Assembly (NCBI GenBank): GCA_933228895.1
Contig: OW121854.1
Location: 4,529,131 to 4,593,130, forward strand
Direction: 5' to 3'
DNA from: Platycnemis pennipes
Taxonomy: Eukaryota > Arthropoda > Insecta > Odonata > Platycnemididae
Length of the DNA: 64,000 nucleotides
A program made the position numbers and the translations under genes. Below the pieces are notes generated by a model that ran no database searches, was not told the DNA's origin, and saw only the letters and a program-made list of their open reading frames with translations. Within the stretch, counting starts at the first letter, position 1. Every line of letters begins with the position of its first letter. Positions 1 to 10,392 of this stretch are shown piece after piece.

Positions 1-563
1 ATGATCAAAATATGCCTTATAAACATCTATAGTAAGTAGCAGACATTACCTTCTGCTAAGTATAGCCCTGGAAGGATTATTTCTGCTAAGTTACGTTGAG
101 GATCATCCTTCGGTGATAACGCAATGGAAATATATATCGCGTACTAATAAACAGGACAAAATGGCGTATGCTATGACGCTAACAAGGCCACACGGTTTAG
201 ACGTTATAGCGTCAAACAGCAATCGGTTTTCATCCAGGCATATTACCAAACTAAACGAAGTAGCAGCCAACCTAGCATATTTTTCTCTCCCGCAAATATT
301 AAAGTTACTCGCTAAATTCATTATTCCCTCAGTCGAGCACACCGTCAATCGCCATGTCATGTCATGGCTGTTGGGAAGCAGATGGAAGGCATTGCTGTTG
401 GCATTCGGCGTCGAGATTTCTGACGAAAGTTTGATGCGGAGGAGATTCCTGAAATCGTCGCCGCTCTCGGCGTCAAAACAATCCTATTTGAACACAGTGT
501 TTATTAGTCTGATTAAAATCAGATATATGTCGAAGTCGTCTCCTATTGGTGGCTGCGCCGAAC

Positions 564-593
564 TGTTAACTGACCACAACCGGTCAGTTAACA
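564..593. repeat. Perfect 12-bp-arm hairpin
   Basis: TGTTAACTGACC at 564-575 is followed by a 6-base loop (ACAACC) and its exact reverse complement at 582-593. Twelve perfect pairs around a short loop is unusual by chance. No T-run or gene end adjoins it, so a terminator role is not supported. It could be a mini-foldback or a paired binding site. Confidence 0.8.
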
Positions 594-1435
594 ATAACAA
601 AGCGCTTTAACGGGAGAGTGTTAATGTAACATGCTAGAGTTTGTTTGCGTGTAAAAGTAACGTATATGCTATTATAATTACTGACAATAATAATAATCAG
701 CAATGATATTTATAAAAAATTAATAGTACGAGCCTTTGATGGATTTTGTTAAGCCTTATTTTTGATTTTTTGAACGACTTTTGATTGATTTTTAAAAACT
801 TTTTCCTGTTTTTATATATTTTTATAGCAATTATTTATAATGAAGAGGGTAATATTTGTCTTCTCTTAATACGCCCACCGCCATTGCCTAATATGTTGTA
901 AACATTTGGGAATAGTAATGAACATCAAAGCGGAACATTTTTATTTTCCGCGGAAAAAAGTTAGTTCCTAAATAATACGACCCCTCAGTGCCAAAGATGA
1001 CCAATTTTGGATTTACAGCCACCGGAACCTGATTAAATTATTAGAAAATGACAAATTCCTAATCATTCAACCAATTGCTCAATTAAAAAGCACACATATT
1101 ATAACAGAGTAGAAAGAGATTCCTAGAAGATCCAAAACACAAAATACCAGAAGAACAGACATCACAAACACAAGACAAAATACTTCAAAAATCACGTAAT
1201 CAAAGTACAACGTAAAGCAACCCAAAATCGTACATTAATCCCACAATCTTATGCTCGAAATTCACATAAAAATTGTTTTTCCATGAAGAACACTCAATTC
1301 ACATCTCTAAAAATTGTTTCCCATGAAGAACATATTGTTCGTCACCCAAAAAACTGCAGATAACTAATAAAACTCTACAAAAAACCCTTTCGAGAGAGCT
1401 ACGCTAAGAAGCAGCGGCGTGGGAAGTGGGGAGAA

Positions 1436-1465
1436 GGGGGGGGGGGTATTCAGCCCCCCCCCCCC
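1436..1465. repeat. G11 / C12 homopolymer hairpin
   Basis: Eleven consecutive G (1436-1446), a 7-base spacer (TATTCAG) and twelve consecutive C (1454-1465). The two runs can pair into a pure G:C stem, or the G run could join a G-quadruplex. Run lengths may be assembly-sensitive. No adjacent gene gives it a role. Confidence 0.8.
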
Positions 1466-2183
1466 TCCCAGAATTTGCCCCGGGCCCTTGAGAAATGAGT
1501 CTGCATTAATAAATTAATTAAATTTCACTCGTTTCCAGCTTGCCTTTTCCCTTCTGACGCATATTCTACCACCGTCATATGCACTTTTACCGGAATTCTA
1601 ATCTCTACTCCCTCCTATCCGCAAAAAAATCCTGGCCCTTTTCAAGGTTGGCCCCTCCCAGCAAAAATATTTCCAACGCCCCAGTCGAGAAGGCTTCAGG
1701 CTGAAAAGGAATCGCGAAAGACAAAAGCCTTTGCGGAAACACACAATATGCGAGATTTGTTAAATCGGAGTGAGCGATGAATCCCCTTGATCTATTGCAC
1801 GAAAAGACTATTGACAAAGATATACGAAGCATAAGACATACTCATGACGTGACACTCTATCTTCTATCTGTGCCGCTAGGCAGTGCTGCGGACGCTTCCA
1901 AGCAGACGGGTGAACTCCGTTAAAGCTTATTTAACTAGTATCTGACGTATATTTATCCAGTGAAATAATCATGATTAACTTTTGATAAATTATTTAAAAT
2001 TATTTATTCAGTTGGTTCATTTAAAAACAGTTGGCATTCATTTTACTAAGCGCATCGTCAAGTTGGCCCAAAGTCGAGAGAACTTCACGCCGTGCTTCGC
2101 AGTAGCAGAATACTCCACGAGCAGGATGCCCTGCGGAACCTATAATATAATGAATATTAATTTACCATGTTTTGCCATATTTA

Positions 2184-2290
2184 ATGTTAACGATTAAAAA
2201 CATTAACGATTAAAATAAATCGTTAAGAATATGGATAACTATTTAATTTATCGTTACTTTTTAAAAGATTTACTTTTAATCGTTAAAATT
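2184..2290. repeat. Cluster of TTAACGATTA motifs, both orientations
   Basis: TTAACGATTAAAA occurs at about 2187-2199 and 2203-2215, and inverted forms (AATCGTTAA) at about 2218-2226 and 2278-2286, with a related TATCGTTAC near 2249. The set makes a locally palindromic AT-rich block. It could be a decayed foldback or a cluster of homeodomain-like sites. Only the pattern itself is seen. Confidence 0.5.
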
Positions 2291-2907
2291 ATGCATTAAA
2301 TGATACAAAACTAACTTCAGTTAATTTTTTTCGTGAATAGCCTATAGAGCGACCATTAATACCATACTTAGCGGAGGAGACTTTTTGTGCTTTGATTGTT
2401 TTCATAGTCCATTGTTAATGCACGCTCACCAGAACTCAGGGGCTCCGAAATGCAACGTAAGACAGTATTATGCTAAGTTCAGGAGATGAATATTTCGTAT
2501 GCCTCTCAACATAAACTATAAACCTGTCACGTCAGCAACAAGGCATCGCATCCCGCCATTACTGAGATTTTTTAAATGGTCTTAAAGTTAAAATTTGATT
2601 CTCTAGTAAACTGGAATCACTCGATCCAAATTTTTAAGATAAATAAATACATTAATTATGTGGCACGAATCGCAATTAAAGGATTTTCTTTTCTTTGATG
2701 ATGGAAATTACCCTACTGACGACATCGCATGACCTTGTCTAATTAACTTCAATTCTTCGACCTTTGTATTGTCAGGCCGCATTTTTGCCGACGAGGCTAT
2801 TATTTTCGTTATAATCACTGAGTTATTTATTATTGGGAAAACGTATGAAGTTATTTTTCGTAGGTACATACATACATGCTAGCGGGGAGATGTAACGTTG
2901 GAATTGC

Positions 2908-3512
2908 GAGCGATGTTACTTTTCGCTAGTTAGGCCCCACCTTGAGTATGCAGCCAGTGTTTGGGATCCAAATGAATTAGGTTTGATCAGAGAACTAGAC
3001 AGTGTGCAGCGTGGAGCAGCTAGGTTCGTTAAAAGGTGTTACGATAGGTTGAGTACTGTTTCAGAATTAATACAAGAACTAGTGTGGGAATCATAATCAG
3101 AGCGTAGGTTAAAGTACAGATTAAATCTATTAGAGAAATTTCAATCGGATAGCTTTACTGAAGATGTTAGGCACATATTAAAAAAAACCAGCGTATTACG
3201 CTAGATTCGACCAGATAAACAAGATTAGAGAGATAGATTGTTGTACTGATAGATTCAAAATGGCATTTTTCCCCCGTACTATAAGAGAACAGAATAGGCA
3301 GCATAGCAAAGGGATAGGTAGGGGAAATATTTTAGAGTAGTCTGTGGTGCATGGTGCATGTATTAACCCCTCAAATACTATTGATACTAACAATCTAGTT
3401 GCATGAGACCCTATAGTTGCTTGTTTGCGTGTCGGCAGTGCATGCTTGGTGATCTTCACCCCCTGCCACACACCCTCGCGGTGGCTTGCAGGGTATCGTG
3501 TAGATGTAGATG
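2908..3512 (+). mobile_element. LINE family B, 3' fragment (broken)
   Basis: The 5'-truncated copy begins inside the reverse-transcriptase ORF at the CYFSLVRPHLEYAASVWDP block, runs through the C-terminal region (RRAARFV, ESLSERRLKY, HILKTPAYYARFD) and the 3' UTR, and ends in the shared CCCTGCCACACACCC hairpin and a GTAGAT tail near 3505. The frame is broken: a TAA lies within the WESLSERR block and an extra A within the AAAACACC block. The protein motifs match Jockey/CR1-type non-LTR elements. It is not functional. Confidence 0.9.
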
Positions 3513-3974
3513 AATTTGTTGGGAAATAAATACTCTCACAACGAGGAAGTGATAAAGGGATGCACTCAAGTGTGCTTCCCCGTAGGAAACGAGGGGTGAC
3601 CGTGGGCATTTGATTGAGGGATTCCAAGTTCAAGTTGTGTCCCATAAGACAATGGGTTTCGCCAAGTGTGGGCCTTCTCTGCGTTTCCTCCCACCTTCAG
3701 TCCGGGATTAATCGGTGGGTGACATCAGGGTTTGTGTTTCTTCGGAGCCTGGGTTAAGGCTGCGAAGGTCGCTCAGAAGGAACCTTTGAATGTCAAGGAT
3801 GTGCCGCTGGATCGTTGCCAAGGGAGGAAAGGCTGCTCGAAAGGTCCTGAGGGTGACCTCCCGTGAACCCACGGCGCGAAGAGGTGGACGTGGGATGACC
3901 TTCCGCTTCTGCAGAGAATTCTCTCCGACCATTTCTGAATCAGCTCTTGAGGTAATCGACGAGTGTTAAAGTAC
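3513..3974. other. Unassigned spacer between two LINE B copies
   Basis: Moderately GC-rich DNA with no motif I recognise. Open frames on the minus strand (3196-3645 and 3708-3932) are out of frame with, or unrelated to, the neighbouring LINE ORFs and look spurious. Confidence 0.4.
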
Positions 3975-4598
3975 GCATAGGCCTCGAGTATGCAGTCAGT
4001 GCATGGGATCCGAATGAATTAGATTTGGTCAGAAGGCTAGCTAGACAGTGTGCATCGTAGAGGAACTAAGTTTGTTAATAGGTGTTACGATAGGTTTAGT
4101 AGTGCATCAGAATTAATACAAGAATTTGGTTGGGAACCATTATCAGATCGTGGGTTAAAGTACAGATTGCGTCTATGGCAGAAGTTTAAAACTTATAGAT
4201 TTACTGAATGTATTAGTTATGCATGAAAAAAACCCTGCGTAATGTGCCACATTCGACGTGATAAATAAGATTAGAGAGATAGATTGTCGTACTGATAGAT
4301 TCAAAATGTCATTTTTCCCCCGTACTAAAAGAGAACATAATAGGCCGCATAGCATAGGGATAGGTAGGGGAAGTATTGTAGGGCAGTCTGTACTGCATGA
4401 TACATGTCTTAACAGCAATGTCTTCATTACTATGTAGATATGTACTAACCGTCTAGCTGCATGTGACGCTATTATCTAACATATTTCCATGTAGCAGCTT
4501 TGTTTCATGTCAACAGTGCATGTTTGGTCATCTTCACCCCCTGCCATACACCCTCATAGTGGTTCGCTGAGTTTCACGTAGATGTAAATGTAGATGAA
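3975..4598 (+). mobile_element. LINE family B variant (B'), 3' fragment
   Basis: A degraded copy starts near the LEYAASVWDPNEL block and keeps recognisable segments for the C-terminus, the polyprotein end near 4320 and the 3' UTR. It ends with CCCCTGCCATACACCC and an imperfect GTAGAT tail. Its 3' UTR (CATATTTCCATGTAGCAG region) matches 15280-15330 and 49000-49030 better than the other B copies, so it marks a subfamily. There are many frame breaks. Confidence 0.8.
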
Positions 4599-4963
4599 GA
4601 TATGGTTGACTTCATTAGTTCCTTATCTCTATTAAACATATATAATGAAAGGATTTTGAGTGATAGCTTTAGAAATGATGAGTCAAAGAGGTAGCTTATT
4701 TATACGGTAGGAGACTGTGTACATTCTCGTGCACTAGAAGGGGAAGACAAAACTTTCAGATGGGAATCAGTTCTTTTGGTCAGGCAATAGACACCGTTAA
4801 TGACTCGTGGGCGATCAAATAGCATTTATATCGAAGCGAGAGCGATGAGATAATGTTAGCCTGGACATGAGCCTCGTATTCAGGTAGAATCGCCAATGCA
4901 TCGGCTGGTCGCGGTCTCTAATGAGGCCTACTGTGCGCAAGCATACCGCATGGATGTTTTTAA

Positions 4964-6142
4964 ATGATAAGACATAAACGGTGGTCGAAAGTAAGCTTCG
5001 TCTATTTGTCGATGACGCAGTAGTGTACAGGGGAATTCATTGCCTAAACGATAAAGAATCTTTGAATATTGACGTAGAAACAATTGAAAACTGGTATGGT
5101 GTATAACAGTTGGGATTAAATTTGAAAAAGTGCGTAGTAATAAGTTTTTGGTAAAAGAATAGTTCATTTCCTAGTACATACAACATAATGAAATCAGTTG
5201 ACAGACGAGGAATTCATTAAATATGTTGGAATAAGACTGATTTCTTGGGGTGAACACAAACGTGAAATAATGGATCAAGCTAATCGTAAGCTGGGATTCA
5301 TCAAAAGAGTACCGGTAACATTTGACGATCATGTACGAGAAATCAGCTACTTTTCCCTTATTAGATCTCATTTGTAAGACACTGCCGAGATATGGGATCC
5401 TTAAGAAATGGGCCTAAATAATGAACTTGAACGTGTGCCGCGAAATCGGAAATATTCATATTCAGGATGACGTTAATCGTCGAAGCCATGGTCGTAGTAG
5501 TGTGATAAATAATTATCGAATTAAAAGTTTAATATATCATTCATCATGCAGAAAAGTAAATTCCATAAAGTAATGCCTGAAACAATCAACTTTATTGGAA
5601 AGATTGGAAAAGGGATTGTATTAGCTATATTAGCAAAAACAGTCTATTAGATTAACTAAAATGGCAATCATTTTCAGACAGTAGGTTGAAATTTAGACTT
5701 AATCTCCCAAATAAATTCCCAGATAGTATATTCTCTGATGGCGTTAAAAATATTTTGCGAACTCCAACTTACTATGGTACACTGGACAATAATGTAAAAA
5801 TTAGAGGGATTGATTGCCTAACTGACAATTCAAACTGTCCTTTATTACCCGTACAATTAGGGATATGAATGATATTCTGTAAATTTATCTAATTGAGGTA
5901 CAAGTGTATCAACGGATAGCATAGGTTGTTGCATGTTGGCATAAGGACTTTAAGCTGACTCAACTAACGCATGTTATTTCATGCTTGGTTTGTAATTAAC
6001 ATCCTTACTTTTTATTTGTGGTTTACGCTATAATATAATATCTAATCCTTTTTCATGCATGATATGTAAAGCATTATTGGTGTGAATTCACCCCCTGCCA
6101 CACACCTTCATGGTGTTTCGCAGGATACTGTGCAGATGTAGA
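4964..6142 (+). mobile_element. LINE family A, degraded copy interrupted by foreign DNA
   Basis: Reverse-transcriptase sequence starts just upstream of catalytic motif C (KLRLFVDDAVVY, where the usual Ala is Val) and continues past the ISYFSL block to about 5453. About 150 bp of unrelated DNA follows, then the copy resumes near 5620 with the SDRRLKFRLNL and NILRTPTYYG blocks and the 3' UTR. It ends at CCCCTGCCACACACC and a short GCAGATGTAGA tail. Multiple stops make it a fossil. Confidence 0.85.
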
Positions 6143-6362
6143 CTTGTGCCGTTTTCCAACTACCCCAGTAGCTACTGAAACGCCGACCCAAATCTTTCCT
6201 GAATTCTTTACGTGATAATCGAATAGTATTACTTTGAATGCTGGGCCATAACAATTGCCTGATAGTGACAGCTCTTAGTGACAACTTGCCCTTGGTGACA
6301 ACTCTGTGCTAAATTAAATTTCAGCATTTGGGCATTGATACATGTTTGTTTCTACAGCCTTA

Positions 6363-7060
6363 ATCTACATCTACATCTACGTATTACCCTGCGAGCCAGC
6401 ACGAGGGTGTGTGGCAGGAGGTGAAGATCACAAAACATGCACTACTTACATGCAAATTAGAGTTATACTTAATGGACACATGTTAGTAATAAGGTTCACG
6501 TGAAACTAGGTGGTTAGTGGCTACAAACTAAATAATTTATTACTGGTTTGAAAAGTTATCATAAATATATCTATCGTCACTTCTTTTCTCATGGGTGTTT
6601 TCTAGTCTGTTTCCACACTAAAAGGCGCTTCAGACCGGGAGGAAATGTTTAAGGATAAGATTGGAAGGCATGGGTTTCTCTTTCTCGCTTTCCGGCACTT
6701 CTCTATCATGCACGTGTTAGTAATGCTTAAACATGCATCATGCACTACAAACTACTCTAGCAATTTTTTACCTACCTAACCCTATGCTATTCTCCCTATT
6801 GTGCTCTCTTATGGTACACGGGAAAAATCACTATTTGAATCTATCGATAAGGCAATCTATCTCTCTAATCTTGTTAATTTGGTCGAATATAGCATAATGC
6901 GCAGTGGTTCATAATATATAGCTAACGCCATCTGTAAATAAATCAGTTTCGAATCAGCTCACAAGATTTAACCTAAATTTTAACCTGCGATCTGATAGTA
7001 CTTCCCATCCTAATTCTTCTATTTAACTCGTAACACTATAGACTCCTCAAACTACGCATT
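6363..7060 (-). mobile_element. LINE family B variant, inverted fossil
   Basis: Read on the minus strand it ends at 6363 in the (GTAGAT)n tail with the shared hairpin just before it. The 3' UTR and C-terminal coding pieces extend to about 7060. About 120 bp near 6590-6715 does not belong and shares a block (TCTGTTTCCA..ACTAA..AGACCG.GAGGAAA) with 39540-39580, so an unrelated repeat is probably nested inside. Confidence 0.75.
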
Positions 7061-7063
7061 CAA

Positions 7064-7167
7064 CGCAGGGGTTCTCAATATAATATATGGGTCATTCCAC
7101 CTCAATTCAACAAACGTTTGTCCCTTAGGGTCTCAGATTTTGATAAAAATTGGTGTATGGGAACAAA
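7064..7167. repeat. 104-bp duplicate of the foldback element's left end
   Basis: By eye this block matches 7902-8005 without differences. It contains 23 bp of LINE B-derived sequence followed by the first 80 or so bp of the long foldback element (GGGTCATTCC...). It lies directly against the start of the plus-strand LINE B at 7168. The lack of divergence implies a recent event. Confidence 0.9.
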
Positions 7168-7760
7168 TTCACTAGTTAGGCCCCACCTTGAGTATGCAGC
7201 CAGTGTATGGGATCCTAATGAATTAGGTTTGATGAGAGAACTAGACAGTGTGCAGCGTAGAGCAGCTAGGTTCGTCAAAAGGTGTTACGATAGGTTGAGT
7301 AGTGTATCAGAATTAATACAAGAATTAGGGTGGGAATCATTATCAGAGCGTAGATTAAAGTTCAGATTTAATCTATTGCAGAAATTTCAATCGGATAGCT
7401 TTACTGAAGATGTTAGGCACATATTGAAAACACCAGCGTATTATGCTAGATTCGACCAGATAAATAAGATTAGAGAGATAGATTGTCGTACAAATAGATT
7501 CAAAATGGCATTTTTCCCCCGTACTATAAGAGAACAGAATAGGCAGCATAGGAAAGGGATAGGTAGGGGAAATATTTAGTGGTCTGTAGTGCATGATGCA
7601 TGTATTAACCCCTCAAATACTATAGATACTAACAATCTAGTTGCATGAGACCCTTTAGTTGCTTGCTTGCATGCTAGTAGTGAATGCTTGGTGACCTTCA
7701 CCCCCTGCCACACACCCTCGCGGTGGCTTGCAGGGTATCGTGTAGATGTAGATGTAGATG
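7168..7760 (+). mobile_element. LINE family B, 3' fragment with mostly open C-terminal frame
   Basis: The copy starts at the SLVRPHLEYAASVWDP block and keeps an open frame to 7579 covering the C-terminal thumb-like region (RRAARFVKRCYDRL, WESLSERRLKF, SFTEDVRHILKTPAYYARFD, FFPRTIREQNRQHRKG). The 3' UTR, hairpin and a clean GTAGATGTAGATGTAGATG tail follow. It lacks the endonuclease and the RT catalytic centre, so it cannot move itself. It is among the least decayed B copies. Confidence 0.9.
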
Positions 7761-7762
7761 AA

Positions 7763-7926
7763 ACAGTATTTCGCTAACCTATCTCTTTAGTATGCTGCCT
7801 ATTGTGTTCTCTAATAGTACGGGGGAAAATGACATTTTAAATCTATCGGTACGACATTCCATCTCTCTGATCTTGTTAATTTGGTTGAATCTAGCATAAT
7901 ACGCAGGGGTTCTCAATATAATATAT
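7763..7926 (-). mobile_element. LINE family B fragment abutting the foldback
   Basis: Minus-strand LINE B sequence (3' UTR boundary and the IREIDCRT/FKMAFFPRT coding block) starts immediately after the tail of the plus-strand copy and runs into the left end of the foldback at 7927. Its own tail is missing. The foldback probably inserted into this copy. Confidence 0.75.
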
Positions 7927-9118
7927 GGGTCATTCCACCTCAATTCAACAAACGTTTGTCCCTTAGGGTCTCAGATTTTGATAAAAATTGGTGTATGGGA
8001 ACAAAATCAACTCAAACTCAGTAATCTCAAACAGTTTTGAGAAAAAAAATTTTTTTAGTGAATTATGCATGTTTTAATTTTTTCGCATTTTTAGCAAAAA
8101 ACCGGACCTTAAATCATATTATCACTTATATCTACGCTTGTAATTGTCATACAGCAATGATTAATAGCTCTCTTTAAAGCTAAATCTTTATTACATGCAA
8201 ATATATCAATAAAAAATTATTTTCTTCTAAATCCTATTGTTATTAATTACTAATGTTTAAAAAATTGTTAATAAACTTTTCTCAAATACTCCATCTCAGA
8301 ATCGGCCGAAACTTTTTTTCCATAATCTAAACATACCCAGCTAACTATTCCAAAAATAAAATTTAGTGGCAATTCATAAATGCGTTTTTTATAAATATTT
8401 AAACATTTACAAGTTTCTCTCTCGCGGCCCGTCGGCTCCCCCATTTGGAATACATGCAGCAGACACGCGATGCATGCCTAAAAATTCCCTAATTGCTCAA
8501 GGTCGTGGCTATATGAGATAAAATATATTATAAACTATAATTGTTAACAACAATTGTTATTTGTTCTTTCACTTTTCGAGCTAAATATTGAGTTGATCCA
8601 AATTTCTCTTGAAATTCTCTTGAGAGAGAAACTTGTAAATGTTTAAATATTTATAAAAAACGCATTTATGAATTGCCACTAAATTTTATTTTTGGAATAG
8701 TTAGCTGGGTATGTTTAGATTACGGAAAAAAAGTTTCGGCTGATTCTGAGATGGAGTATTTGAGAAAAGTTTATTAACAATTTTTTAAACATTAGTAATT
8801 AATAACAATAGGATTTAGAAGAAAATAATTTTTTATTGATATATTTGCATGTAATAAAGATTTAGCTTTAAAGAGAGCTATTAATCATTGCTGTATGACA
8901 ATTACAAGCGGAGATATAAGTGATAATATGATTTAAGGTTCGGTTTTTTGCTAAAAATGCGAAAAAATTAAAACATGCATAATTCACTAAAAAAAATTTT
9001 TTTCTCAAAACTGTTTGAGATTACTGAGTTTGAGTTGATTTTGTTCCCATACACCAATTTTTATCAAAATCTGAGACCCTAAGGGACAAACGTTTGTTGA
9101 ATTGAGGTGGAATGACCC
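7927..9118. mobile_element. Long foldback element, two 497-bp inverted arms
   Basis: Left arm 7927-8423 and right arm 8622-9118 are reverse complements over 497 bp with only scattered mismatches and no net length difference. The termini read GGGTCATTCCACC...GGTGGAATGACCC. The 198-bp centre has no coding capacity. This is the structure of a non-autonomous foldback DNA element. A transcript would fold into a nearly perfect hairpin of about 500 bp. No clear target-site duplication is visible and the superfamily is unknown. Confidence 0.95.
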
Positions 9119-9734
9119 GTATCTAATCCTCCACCTTCAAATTTTACTTACTATCATATAATGGCTCGGATGCAAAGCTTCCTGGTCTCATGGTAAAAAT
9201 GCAGGATACAGTTTGCTTCAAATAGGAATTTGATTTGGCACATTGATTAAGACAATGACAAAGCTAAAAAAAATTACGCCATGAATCACGTCAGATGTTT
9301 TAATGGTAGCATCGAAAAAAGCGGCCAGATAATCGAGAAGCGATTCAGCCCCGGTGATTGGAAGCCTTCAGCCTTGGGTCTTTGTTATTCGCCATCATTT
9401 GCTCGTCAGGAAGGAGGGAAGTGGGATTCGTGGCCGTAACAATGGAATGGATTGGCATTGGCAATGAAAGAGGCGGAGGGGAGAGGGAGCGAAACGTCTA
9501 AGGGCACATTCATCAAGGCGGCTGCCGCCTTGATCTCCGCCGGGATCGCTGGAGCGAGCAAAAAATTCGAATGTTGCCGTCCCTTGCGTCGTGGACAGTG
9601 CAATATCGTAACACCTGCCACTTCACTTTTTGCGTGCGAAAATCTTTGGGAAGGATAATGTTTTAAGAAAATTTATGACTTCGGTTACCAGGAGACCAAC
9701 CGAATAAATATCCCAATCATCATCATATGTCAAC
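9119..9734. other. Unassigned stretch
   Basis: Two overlapping frames of about 70 codons on opposite strands at 9406-9658 share the same bases and carry no known motif. I see no splice or repeat structure that decides between them. Confidence 0.4.
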
Positions 9735-10392
9735 AATGGGGTCGTTTACCATATAGTATTTTTTAAATGCCAAATATGGTGGAGTTTGTAAAGTAAAGGC
9801 CCTTAATTTTTCGTCCTACGTAGAGTCGGTCTCGAGCTGAAAACATGTTTTTAACCCTTTCGAAAAGTGGGCGTGCCAAGGACTTGTACGTCATCCACTT
9901 CGTCCAATCACAACTGAGATTGCGTTTCTCCTTCGCTCAATCACAATGGGGGGGACACAGTTTGACTCTGCCAATGGAAGTGGTTGTTTGACTCATTCGA
10001 ATTGTTTCGAAAGACATTGCATATTGGACTGCATCGTAATTTGCGACTAAGCAAATAAACATCAGCGCCCTTTTAGTCACACGAAATTGATGCGAAAATA
10101 TTTCGTTGTTCAGTTGTTTTGGGTCATGTGGAGGATGTGACAGGATCGATTCAGGCAGACCTCCCCTCCCTCCCAAGTCATCTTCCCTTCCGTTCCTCCT
10201 CAAAACAATCAAGGACGGGAGGTGAATGACGTAGTAATCCTTAACGCAGCGTGTTCGGTGGGTGTCACCTTTTGCTCATTTTAATTTTTGATTTATAGGC
10301 GAATGGCTCTGGTTAGAAGATTAATTTTTTCACTAAAAAGCTCATTTCCTTTCCATCTTACGATTTCGTTTGCAAAAGAACGATTTCGGTAT
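9735..10392 (+). mobile_element. MITE I family copy, right end lost
   Basis: The left terminus AATGGGGTCGTTTACC matches the copies at 28118 and 37545 (inverted). Internal blocks shared with the others include the TTTTTAACCCTTTCG..AAAGTGGGC segment near 9850 and the AGAAGATTAATTTTTTCACTAAA..CATCTTACGATTTCGT segment near 10315-10370. The expected right terminus is replaced by unrelated sequence after about 10392. There is no ORF of the element's own. Confidence 0.85.

Larger units (their letters stand above)
1..2900. other. AT-rich stretch with no recognised gene
   Basis: No recognisable coding exon, RNA gene or named repeat was found. Open frames here (the longest about 165 codons at 113-610 on the plus strand) show no familiar motif and look like chance frames. 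The stretch contains a perfect 12-bp-arm hairpin (564-593), a G-run/C-run hairpin (1436-1465), a short direct repeat of AATTGTTT..CCATGAAGAACA (about 1268-1333) and a cluster of TTAACGATTA motifs (2184-2290). What the stretch does is unknown. Confidence 0.5.

Noticed and set aside
113..610. 165-codon plus-strand gene
   Set aside because: No known motif, no splice or promoter support, and it runs through a perfect hairpin near its end; kept only as unassigned DNA.
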